64,000 bases of DNA from Planktosalinus sp963975935 (GTDB taxonomy: Bacteria; Bacteroidota; Bacteroidia; Flavobacteriales; Flavobacteriaceae): NCBI GenBank assembly GCA_963975935.1, contig CAXBIQ010000009.1:74433-138432 (forward strand). The letters are read 5' to 3'. This document shows, one piece after another, positions 34,748 to 42,305 of the stretch. Positions within the stretch are counted from its first letter, which is position 1. The number at the start of each line of letters is the position of its first letter. A program made the position numbers and the translations under genes. The notes under the pieces are model-generated. The model did no database searches and had not been told where the DNA came from. It worked only from the letters and a program-made list of their open reading frames with translations.

Positions 34748-35611
34748 ATGAAATGGAAAGGTAGAAGAAAAAGTGGCAACCTCGATGACCGACGGGGAAT
34801 GAGCAACAAGGGCAAAGTAGTTGCCGGTGGTGGTATCATTGCCGTTGTAGTGATATTATTACAGCTTTTTGGAGGTGAAACAGGGCAAACCATTGCTCCA
34901 TTCCTTGAACAACTCAACCAGCAACAACAAACCACACAACAAGTTCAAAACCGTGAACTCACCCCTGAAGAAATAGAAATAGGTGACTTTGTAGCTACCA
35001 TTTTAGCAGATACAGAAGATGCCTGGCATCATATTTTTAGAGAAAATAACCTGGGTCAATACAAAGAACCCAGGCTCATACTCTTCAATGATCAAGTTAC
35101 ATCAGCTTGTGGTAAAGCCTCTTCAGCAATGGGTCCATTTTATTGTCCGGCAGATCAAAACGCTTATATGGACCTTGTTTTCTTTAACGAGCTTCACAAC
35201 CGTTTTGGAGCAAAAAGAGGAGACTTTGCGATTGCTTATGTAACCGCTCACGAGATAGGGCACCATGTTCAAACCTTATTAGGTACCTCACAAAAAGTCC
35301 GCCAGCTTCAAAGCAGAGTCAGCAAAACCGAAGCTAATCAACTCTCTGTGGCATTAGAATTACAAGCCGATTTTTACGCCGGCCTTTGGGCACACCACGT
35401 GCAGAAGTATTTAACTGAAAATGATATTGAAGTAGCTATAAGTGCCGCTCAGGCCGTGGGCGATGATGCCATACAAAAAAGAGTTCAAGGACAGGTTGTT
35501 CCAGACTCCTTTACTCATGGAACTTCAGCACAACGCAAAGAATGGTTTTTGAGAGGTTTTAGAAGCGGCGAATTTAGTCAGCATGATACCTTTTCAGAAA
35601 TTTTGGATTAA
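34748..35611 (+). CDS. YpfJ-family neutral zinc metallopeptidase
   Basis: 287 residues. The start MKWKGRRKSGNLDDRRG and a membrane segment at about 25-45 are typical of the YpfJ/KPN_02809 family. The zinc motif HEIGHH has His168, Glu169 and His172, and a downstream LELQADFYAGLWAHH provides the third ligand region. Mature part contains CGKASSAMGPFYCPADQ with conserved cysteines. The substrate is unknown. Its presence inside the paa operon, 31 nt after paaI and 99 nt before paaJ, is odd. Either it was inserted here or it serves envelope quality control during growth on aromatics. Confidence 0.9.
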   Translation: MKWKGRRKSGNLDDRRGMSNKGKVVAGGGIIAVVVILLQLFGGETGQTIAPFLEQLNQQQQTTQQVQNRELTPEEIEIGDFVATILADTEDAWHHIFRENNLGQYKEPRLILFNDQVTSACGKASSAMGPFYCPADQNAYMDLVFFNELHNRFGAKRGDFAIAYVTAHEIGHHVQTLLGTSQKVRQLQSRVSKTEANQLSVALELQADFYAGLWAHHVQKYLTENDIEVAISAAQAVGDDAIQKRVQGQVVPDSFTHGTSAQRKEWFLRGFRSGEFSQHDTFSEILD

Positions 35612-35662
35612 ATGAACCAACTAATGAAATTGAATAATTAAAATAGTAACTTAAAATCACGA

Positions 35663-35701
35663 GACTTCCGCTCCTGCCTGCCGGCAGGCAGGTTCGCGGA
35701 A
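35663..35701. repeat. Nested palindromes in the metallopeptidase-paaJ spacer
   Basis: The outer arms TTCCGC (35666-35671) and GCGGAA (35696-35701) match family A, here inverted since CACGAGA precedes them. The loop holds a perfect 20-bp palindrome CCTGCCTGCCGGCAGGCAGG (35673-35692). Confidence 0.8.
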
Positions 35702-35710
35702 AAAATAATT

Positions 35711-36907
35711 ATGTACATAATCGACGGAATAAGAACACCCATAGGCAGTTATCAGGGCACACTTTCACCGGTTCGCACCGATGATTTGGCAGCTCTTGTC
35801 ATTGCCGAAATCGTAAAACGAAATCCCAATATCCCAAAAGAAGCTTATGACGATGTCATCCTAGGCTGTGCCAATCAAGCAGGCGAAGACAACCGAAACG
35901 TTGCTCGAATGGCTTCATTACTGGCCGGACTGCCCTATTCAGTTCCCGGAGAAACCGTAAACCGACTTTGCAGTAGCGGACTTTCAGCTATGATTCACGC
36001 CCATCGAGCCATCAAAGCCGGGGATGGCGATGTATTTATCGCAGGCGGCGTGGAACATATGACCCGTGGCCCCTATGTGGTGGCAAAACCCTCAAAAGCT
36101 TTTGGAACCGATGCTAAAATGTATGATTCCAGTTTTGGATGGCGCTTTATTAACCCCAAAATGCACGAAATGTATGGTACAGACGGCATGGGTGTCACCG
36201 CAGAAAATCTAGTGGAGAAATACAACATTTCACGTGAAGATCAGGATGCTTTCGCTTACAATTCACAAATGAAAGCCACAAAAGCCCAACAAAACGGACG
36301 CCTGGCAAAAGAAATTGTAACTGTAGAAATTCCGCAAAGGAAAAAAGACCCGATACTTTTTTCAGAAGACGAATTTATAAAGCCTGCTACTTCAAAAGAA
36401 GTGCTTGCCAAACTGCGTGGTGCATTTAAAAAAGACGGCAGTGTTTCCGCAGGAAATTCATCCGGATTAAATGATGGTGCAGCAGCAACAATCATCGCTT
36501 CTGAGACTGCGGTAAAAAAATACAATTTAAAGCCCTTGGCAAAAATTGTAAGCTCAGCAGTAGTTGGAGTAGAACCAAGAATAATGGGTATTGGCCCTGT
36601 GGAAGCATCAAACAAAGCACTTCAAAAAGCTGGCTTAACGATGGACGATATGGACATCATCGAGTTAAATGAAGCCTTTGCTGCACAATCATTGGCGTGT
36701 ATCCGAGAATGGGGTTTAGCTGATGACGACCCAAGAATCAACCCCAATGGTGGTGCGATTGCTATTGGTCACCCACTGGGAGTAACCGGCGCCCGCATTT
36801 GTTACTCCGCCGCATTAGAGTTATCTTTGACAGGGAAGAAATATGCTTTGGTGACGATGTGTATTGGAGTTGGACAAGGATATGCTGCAGTGATTGAAAG
36901 AGCCTAA
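35711..36907 (+). CDS. paaJ: 3-oxoadipyl-CoA thiolase PaaJ
   Basis: 398 residues. It cleaves 3-oxoadipyl-CoA, and 3-oxo-5,6-dehydrosuberyl-CoA, with CoA. The nucleophile Cys87 lies in NRLCSSGLSA, the base His in NGGAIAIGHPLGVTGAR and the second Cys in TMCIGVGQG. Text such as VIAGGVEHMTRGPYVVAK and EENAEAFAAQSL-like ELNEAFAAQSLA is typical of the PcaF/PaaJ branch. Context (paa operon) favours PaaJ. Confidence 0.93.
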   Translation: MYIIDGIRTPIGSYQGTLSPVRTDDLAALVIAEIVKRNPNIPKEAYDDVILGCANQAGEDNRNVARMASLLAGLPYSVPGETVNRLCSSGLSAMIHAHRAIKAGDGDVFIAGGVEHMTRGPYVVAKPSKAFGTDAKMYDSSFGWRFINPKMHEMYGTDGMGVTAENLVEKYNISREDQDAFAYNSQMKATKAQQNGRLAKEIVTVEIPQRKKDPILFSEDEFIKPATSKEVLAKLRGAFKKDGSVSAGNSSGLNDGAAATIIASETAVKKYNLKPLAKIVSSAVVGVEPRIMGIGPVEASNKALQKAGLTMDDMDIIELNEAFAAQSLACIREWGLADDDPRINPNGGAIAIGHPLGVTGARICYSAALELSLTGKKYALVTMCIGVGQGYAAVIERA

Positions 36908-36908
36908 A

Positions 36909-36945
36909 ATTTCCGTGAAGGCGGAAATCTCGTTAATCAAACTAA
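36909..36945. repeat. Family A element, paaJ-paaZ spacer, copy 1
   Basis: ATTTCCGT (36909-36916), GAAG loop, GCGGAAAT (36921-36928), then CTCGTTAATCAAACTAAAA. It has the composite order of family A with an altered second hairpin. Confidence 0.65.
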
Positions 36946-36959
36946 AAATATTAAACCAA

Positions 36960-36978
36960 GTTACCCGCCTTCGCGGGC
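36960..36978. repeat. Family A palindrome, paaJ-paaZ spacer, copy 2
   Basis: CCCGC (36964-36968), CTTC loop, GCGGG (36973-36977). A second palindrome in the same 78-nt spacer; it ends 8 nt before the paaZ ATG. Confidence 0.7.
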
Positions 36979-36985
36979 AAATATT

Positions 36986-39481
36986 ATGAACAAAACACAA
37001 CACTACATCTTAGGCAATTGGACACAAGGCCAAGGCGAAGGAACACCCATTCAGGACTCTGTTACCGGTGAAGTTTTTACCAGCGTCACCACAGAGGGAC
37101 TTGACGTTCCCTCCATACTTCAATACGGTCGTGAAAAAGGCGATACACTTCGTAAGATGACCTTCCAGGAGCGTGGTAATATGATCAAAAAACTAGCCCT
37201 TTACCTTACCAAAAAGAAAGCTGCGTTTTATGAAATAAGCTACCGCACCGGCGCGACAAAAATAGACAGCTGGATAGACATTGAAGGTGGTTTTGGAAAC
37301 CTGTTTGCCAATGCTTCTTTGCGTAAATTATTCCCCAATCAGTCCTATCACGTCGAGGGAGAACCCATCGATCTTTCCCGTGGTGGTCGCTTTATGGCAC
37401 ATCACATTTTGGTTCCCAAAGAAGGAGTGGCCGTGCACATTAACGCGTTTAATTTCCCTGTGTGGGGAATGCTGGAAAAATGTGCCGTCAACTGGATGGC
37501 AGGAATGCCGGCAGTGGTACTTCCTGCACCGCAATCGGCTTATTTGACTGAAGCCGTTGTGAAAGAAATTATAGCTTCCGGAATTTTACCTGAAGGCAGT
37601 TTGCAACTCATTTCCGGAACAGCTAAAACCATACTCGATACAGTCCAGTCACAGGATGTCGTGACTTTTACCGGTTCGGCAAAAGTGGGAAGAATGTTAA
37701 AAGCACACCCGCAACTCATTGAAGAATCTGTGCCCTTTACGATGGAAGCAGATTCCCTGAACGCTTCTGTTTTGGGTGAAGACGCCGCTCCCGGCACCCC
37801 TGAATTTGATTTGTTCATCAAAGAAGTGCGCAACGAAATGACCGTAAAATGCGGACAAAAATGTACCGCCATTCGTCGTATTCTTGTTCCTGAAAAGTAT
37901 ATGGAAGATGTGCAAATTGCAATCGGGAAAGCACTCGATAAGGTCACTGTGGGCGACCCGCGTTTAAAAGAAGTAAGAATGGGTGCTCTGGTAAGTCACG
38001 CGCAACGCGAATCTGTTAAAAGTCAGGTACAGAAAATCGCCGAAACCGCTCAAATAGTGTATGGCAGCTTTGACGATTTTGAAGCTGTCGGGGCAGATTC
38101 GAAAAAGGGTTCTTTCCTCCGACCAATATTATTACGTGAAGACCATCCTCTACAAAATGAAGCTTCTCATGTGACCGAAGCCTTTGGTCCTGTGAGCACA
38201 CTGATGCCTTATAACAGTATTGAAGAAGCAATAAAAATATCCAAGCTTGGTAAAGGCTCCCTTGTGAGTTCCATTTTCACGAATGACAATTCCGTAGCAA
38301 AAGAATTTACAATAGGTGCTGCTTCCCATCACGGACGCATACTCACCATTAACCGCGAAAGTGCCAAGCAAAGCACCGGACACGGTTCGCCATTGCCATT
38401 GCTTGTTCACGGCGGTCCCGGTCGAGCAGGAGGAGGTGAAGAAATGGGCGGAATGAGAGGCATTAAACATTATATGCAGCGAACTGCTATTCAAGGGTCG
38501 CCTACAACCTTAACAGAAATCACCGGTATTTACCAACCCAAATCTGATTACAAAGAAGCTGAAAAGCATCCTTTTACTTATCACTGGGAAGACATCCAAC
38601 CCGGAATGTCGCTCAAAACCCATAAACGCACATTAACCGATGGTGACATCGTCAATTTTGCCAACCTCACCTGGGATCATTTTTATGCCCATACAGATAT
38701 CACTTCACTTGACGGAAGTATTTTTGAACAACGCACCGCTCACGGTTATTTTATCATTTCCGCGGCGGCGGGCTTGTTTGTGTATCCCAATAAAGGACCG
38801 GTAGCGGCAAACTACGGACTTGAAGACATTCGGTTTTTGCGCCCGTTATACCACAACGACACGATTTATGTTCGCCTTACGTGCAAACAAAAAGTAGATC
38901 GCGACAGCAATGCAAAAGAACATCCTTCAGGCATTGTAAAATGGTATGTTGAGGTGTTTGATATTGAGGATGAAATGGTTGCTTTTGCGACTATTTTAAC
39001 GATGGTTCAGAAAAAGCAAACGACTTTCGTCGAAATGACTTCAGAAACAATGCCTTTTTACTTGAGTAAACTTTCAGAAAAGACGAAGCCAAAATGGGGA
39101 ACAATGACACCACAGCATATGGTGGAACATTTGGAATTCACTTATCGAATCGCCTCGGGCGAAATGCAAGATTTTGACATAGCAACACCAGAGGAATACA
39201 TTGAAAAAGTGCAAGCTACCTTGTGGGATTTCAACCCAATGCCACAGGGATACAAAATGCCATTGATGAATGACAATGAATTGGAAGACCTGAACCATCC
39301 CGATTTAGAAACTGCAAAACAAAAAATGCTGGAAGCCCGTGAGGAATACCTGGAATATTTCAAAGAAAACCCCGATTCGCTTCAAAAAAATGCCGTGTTT
39401 GGATATTTAAATCGTTATGAATGGTATTTGTTGGAGAGGAAACACCTTAACCACCACTTTAATCAATTTGGTTTAATTTAA
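36986..39481 (+). CDS. paaZ: PaaZ, bifunctional hydrolase/dehydrogenase with extra C-terminal domain
   Basis: 831 residues, some 150 longer than E. coli PaaZ (681). Residues 1-520 are an aldehyde dehydrogenase with Glu254 (TMEADS) and Cys293 (GQKCTA), matching E. coli E256 and C295. Residues about 540-680 are a MaoC-like hydratase with Asp564 in TWDHFYAHTD, matching E. coli D561. The two halves open the oxepin ring and oxidise the aldehyde to 3-oxo-5,6-dehydrosuberyl-CoA. Residues about 685-831 are an added domain with GTMTPQHMVEHLEF, a second HPD-containing stretch and the ending KHLNHHFNQFGL, resembling DinB/DUF1569 four-helix proteins. No frame change or stop separates them. Confidence 0.94.
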   Translation: MNKTQHYILGNWTQGQGEGTPIQDSVTGEVFTSVTTEGLDVPSILQYGREKGDTLRKMTFQERGNMIKKLALYLTKKKAAFYEISYRTGATKIDSWIDIEGGFGNLFANASLRKLFPNQSYHVEGEPIDLSRGGRFMAHHILVPKEGVAVHINAFNFPVWGMLEKCAVNWMAGMPAVVLPAPQSAYLTEAVVKEIIASGILPEGSLQLISGTAKTILDTVQSQDVVTFTGSAKVGRMLKAHPQLIEESVPFTMEADSLNASVLGEDAAPGTPEFDLFIKEVRNEMTVKCGQKCTAIRRILVPEKYMEDVQIAIGKALDKVTVGDPRLKEVRMGALVSHAQRESVKSQVQKIAETAQIVYGSFDDFEAVGADSKKGSFLRPILLREDHPLQNEASHVTEAFGPVSTLMPYNSIEEAIKISKLGKGSLVSSIFTNDNSVAKEFTIGAASHHGRILTINRESAKQSTGHGSPLPLLVHGGPGRAGGGEEMGGMRGIKHYMQRTAIQGSPTTLTEITGIYQPKSDYKEAEKHPFTYHWEDIQPGMSLKTHKRTLTDGDIVNFANLTWDHFYAHTDITSLDGSIFEQRTAHGYFIISAAAGLFVYPNKGPVAANYGLEDIRFLRPLYHNDTIYVRLTCKQKVDRDSNAKEHPSGIVKWYVEVFDIEDEMVAFATILTMVQKKQTTFVEMTSETMPFYLSKLSEKTKPKWGTMTPQHMVEHLEFTYRIASGEMQDFDIATPEEYIEKVQATLWDFNPMPQGYKMPLMNDNELEDLNHPDLETAKQKMLEAREEYLEYFKENPDSLQKNAVFGYLNRYEWYLLERKHLNHHFNQFGLI

Positions 39482-39494
39482 TTTTAATTACAAA

Positions 39495-40250
39495 ATGTCT
39501 GAACAACCTTACGTAAAACAAACAATCAACAACCATATCGCCACGATCGAATTTTTCCATCCGGCACATAACAGCCTGCCGGGTGATTTGCTGGCTCAAC
39601 TGGCCGAAACCATTACCAAAGCAGGCGAAAACGATGAAATAAAAGTCATCATAATGCAAAGCGGTGGTGACCGTACTTTTTGTGCAGGAGCCAGCTTTAC
39701 AGAACTCATTTCCATCAATGATGATAAAACCGGTGAAATCTTTTTCAGTGGCTTTGCCAATGTGATTAATGCGATGCGCAAGTGTCCTAAATTTATTATC
39801 GGCCGCATTCAAGGTAAAACCGTAGGCGGAGGCGTTGGCCTTGCTTCAGCAGTGGATTATTGTATGGCTACTAAATATGCTTCCATCAAACTCAGCGAAC
39901 TCAATATAGGTATCGGGCCGTTTGTGGTGGGTCCGGCGGTGGAGCGCAAACTCGACCTCAGCGGATTTTCACAAATCGCCATTGATGCCAATTCCTTTTA
40001 CGATGCTGAATGGGCACGAAGTAAAGGACTTTATATGAAGATATTTGAAGATCTAGAAAGTCTTGATAAAGCTGTTCAGGCTTTCGCCGAAAACCTTTGC
40101 ACTTACAACCCCGAAGCCATGACAGAAATGAAAAAAGTATTCTGGACCGGCACTGAAAACTGGGATGAATTACTGAAAGAACGTGCGAAGATTAGTGGGC
40201 GATTAGTGTTAAGTGCGTTTACGAAGAAGAAGTTGGAGAGTTATAAGTAA
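39495..40250 (+). CDS. paaF: Enoyl-CoA hydratase/isomerase, probable PaaF
   Basis: 251 residues of the crotonase family, 13 nt after paaZ. Blocks include RTFCAGASFTEL (CoA binding) and GKTVGGGVGLASAVDYCMA (oxyanion hole), with LSELNIGIGPFVVGPAVERKL in the second-loop region. The usual acidic catalytic residue positions are partly changed (the GIGPFVVG form), so activity as hydratase or isomerase is not certain. By position it would hydrate 2,3-dehydroadipyl-CoA. The alternative is an isomerase of PaaG type acting on a different double bond. Confidence 0.82.
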   Translation: MSEQPYVKQTINNHIATIEFFHPAHNSLPGDLLAQLAETITKAGENDEIKVIIMQSGGDRTFCAGASFTELISINDDKTGEIFFSGFANVINAMRKCPKFIIGRIQGKTVGGGVGLASAVDYCMATKYASIKLSELNIGIGPFVVGPAVERKLDLSGFSQIAIDANSFYDAEWARSKGLYMKIFEDLESLDKAVQAFAENLCTYNPEAMTEMKKVFWTGTENWDELLKERAKISGRLVLSAFTKKKLESYK

Positions 40251-40274
40251 ATTTAATCAAATTTAATACAGAGC

Positions 40275-40292
40275 TTCCCGCCTTTGCGGGAA
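40275..40292. repeat. Family A palindrome, paaF-paaY spacer
   Basis: TTCCCGC (40275-40281), CTTT loop, GCGGGAA (40286-40292), ending 8 nt before the paaY start codon. Preceded by GAG, the inverted form of the CTC that follows other copies. Confidence 0.75.
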
Positions 40293-40300
40293 TTGGGCTT

Positions 40301-40906
40301 ATGATTTATAGTTTCAAAGGACATATTCCCGTAATTCACGAAAGCAGCTTTGTACACCCTTTAGCGGCTGTTACAGGCAATGTTATTATTGGTAAAAACT
40401 GCTATATCGGACCGGGAGCGGCTATACGTGGTGATTGGGGTGAAATTATTCTGGAAGACGGCGTCAATGTGCAGGAAAATTGTACAGTGCATATGTTTCC
40501 GGGAAAATCGATTGTGTTGAGAGAAAGCGCACACATTGGTCACGGAGCCATCATTCATGGCGCCAACATCGGCCGGAATGTTTTGGTAGGAATGAACACC
40601 GTGATTATGGACGATGCTGAAATTGGTGATGAAAGCATCATCGGTGCGATGGCTTTTGTAAAAGCAGAAACGGTGATTCCTAAGCGCAGTTTGGTGGTGG
40701 GCAACCCGGCAAAAGTCATTAAAGAAGTCAGTGATGACATGATTGCCTGGAAGACCGCAGGAACTCGATTCTATCAACAATTGCCAGCCGACTGTCACGA
40801 GAATTTACGGGAGGTGGAACCTTTGCGGGAGATACCAAAAAATCGTCCGAAGCAAGAGGATTTTTATAAGACTTTGGAGGAATTTAGAAAAGGGAACAAA
40901 GAATAA
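40301..40906 (+). CDS. paaY: PaaY-like hexapeptide-repeat protein
   Basis: 201 residues, near the 196 of E. coli PaaY. Left-handed beta-helix repeats are visible (VIIGKNCYIGPGAAIRGDWG, NVQENCTVHMFPG, AHIGHGAIIHGANIGRNVLVGMNTVIMD). Zinc-type histidines are in VHMFPG and HIGHGAIIHG, as in gamma-carbonic anhydrase relatives. PaaY acts as a thioesterase or accessory factor in phenylacetate breakdown. The C-terminal part is charged and helical. E2 follows 23 nt later. Confidence 0.9.
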   Translation: MIYSFKGHIPVIHESSFVHPLAAVTGNVIIGKNCYIGPGAAIRGDWGEIILEDGVNVQENCTVHMFPGKSIVLRESAHIGHGAIIHGANIGRNVLVGMNTVIMDDAEIGDESIIGAMAFVKAETVIPKRSLVVGNPAKVIKEVSDDMIAWKTAGTRFYQQLPADCHENLREVEPLREIPKNRPKQEDFYKTLEEFRKGNKE

Positions 40907-40929
40907 AGAAAAAAGAATATAGAATAGAG

Positions 40930-42228
40930 ATGTCACAGACAGAATTTAAATTGCCCAGAATGGGAGAAAGCATCACAGAAGGGACCATCATCAATTGGAT
41001 GGTTCAGCCTGGCGAGTCATTTGAAGAAGGAGATATCATTGTGGAAGTGGGTACCGATAAAGTTGATAACGAAGTGCCCGCCCCTTTTTCGGGCACGCTC
41101 ATCGAAACCAAATACAATGCGAAAGATGTTGTGAAAATCGGGGAGGTGATTGCAATTTTGCAGGTTTCAGAAGGCACTTCCAAACGAGCGATTAAAAACG
41201 ACCAAGAAGATGAAGTTAAAATGGCTCCCACACCAAAAAAAGCGAATAAAATTGCTCCCAAGCAGTCCGGAGCAGTTTCATCTACTTATCATTTACCCGT
41301 GAACCGCACAAACAAATTTTATTCACCGTTGGTCGAAAAAATTGCCAGAGAGCAGCATATCAGTTATGAAGAGTTGGCGCGCATCCCTGCAACAGGCAAA
41401 GAGGGTCGTTTGCAAAAAAGCGATGTGTTTAAATATATTGAAGAAGGTCGCCCGGCACAGTTTGCACAACCTGTGGCAGAAGCCGGTTATAGCATCCCCC
41501 AATTAAACCTGGACAAAGGCAAAGGAAAAATCGTGGAGATGGACCGTATGCGCCAAATGATTGCTGATCATATGGTCTATAGCAAGCATACTTCGCCGCA
41601 CGTTACTGCCTATGTGGAAGCTGATATGACAAATATAGTCACTTGGCGCAACGCTAATAAGGAAGCTTTTCAGAAAAAACATGGAGAGAAACTGACCTTT
41701 ACACCCTTGTTTGTAGAAGCTGTGGCAAAGGCCATAAAAGATTTCCCAATGATCAATGTTTCGGTGGATGGCAGTAATATCATTGTAAAAGAACACATTA
41801 ACATCGGGATGGCAACTGCATTGCCCAGCGGGAACCTGATAGTTCCTGTTGTAAAAGATGCCGATAAAAAGGATTTGCCAACCCTGGCAAAAGAAATCAA
41901 CGAACTGGCAGAAAAAGCCCGCACGAATAAACTAAAAGCCGATGATACTAAAGGTAGTACATTTACCATCAGTAATGTGGGAACCTTTGGCAGCCTGATG
42001 GGAACGCCAATCATCAATCAACCTGAAGCAGCGATTTTGGCAACGGGAATCATCAAGAAAAGAGCAGAAGTTATCGAAAAACCCGAAGGCGATACCATTG
42101 AAATTAGGCAAATGATGTATTTATCTTTGTCCTTTGATCATCGCATTGTGGATGGATATTTGGGGGGCAGTTTCCTGAGAAGAATTGCTGATTATTTTGA
42201 GAATTTTGATATAAATAGAAAAATTTAA
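40930..42228 (+). CDS. 2-oxoacid dehydrogenase E2 acyltransferase
   Basis: 432 residues. An N-terminal lipoyl domain has the lipoylation site TDKVDNEVPAPFSG (Lys about 43). A peripheral subunit-binding domain lies at about 120-160 (SPLVEKIAREQHISYEEL and GKEGRLQKSDVFKYIE). The C-terminal catalytic domain ends with SFDHRIVDGYLGG (catalytic His). This architecture is that of branched-chain-type E2, accepting acyl groups from E1 and passing them to CoA. It follows paaY by 23 nt and precedes E1, so it is part of the paa transcript by position. A purine-rich, AGAATA-type spacer precedes the start. Confidence 0.9.
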   Translation: MSQTEFKLPRMGESITEGTIINWMVQPGESFEEGDIIVEVGTDKVDNEVPAPFSGTLIETKYNAKDVVKIGEVIAILQVSEGTSKRAIKNDQEDEVKMAPTPKKANKIAPKQSGAVSSTYHLPVNRTNKFYSPLVEKIAREQHISYEELARIPATGKEGRLQKSDVFKYIEEGRPAQFAQPVAEAGYSIPQLNLDKGKGKIVEMDRMRQMIADHMVYSKHTSPHVTAYVEADMTNIVTWRNANKEAFQKKHGEKLTFTPLFVEAVAKAIKDFPMINVSVDGSNIIVKEHINIGMATALPSGNLIVPVVKDADKKDLPTLAKEINELAEKARTNKLKADDTKGSTFTISNVGTFGSLMGTPIINQPEAAILATGIIKKRAEVIEKPEGDTIEIRQMMYLSLSFDHRIVDGYLGGSFLRRIADYFENFDINRKI

Positions 42229-42234
42229 TTGTTT

Positions 42235-42289
42235 CACGCAGAGACGCAAAGTCGCAGAGAATTTCTTAGCGTCTTTGTGCCTTTGCGAG
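42235..42289. repeat. Dispersed inverted repeat between E2 and E1
   Basis: CACGCAGAGACGCAAAGTCG with CAGAG on the left pairs imperfectly with CTTAGCGTCTTTGTGCCTTT and GCGAG on the right. A one-arm fragment of the same text is at 16923-16946. It fills the 77-nt spacer. Confidence 0.75.
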
Positions 42290-42305
42290 CATAAAATAAG
42301 ATTTA

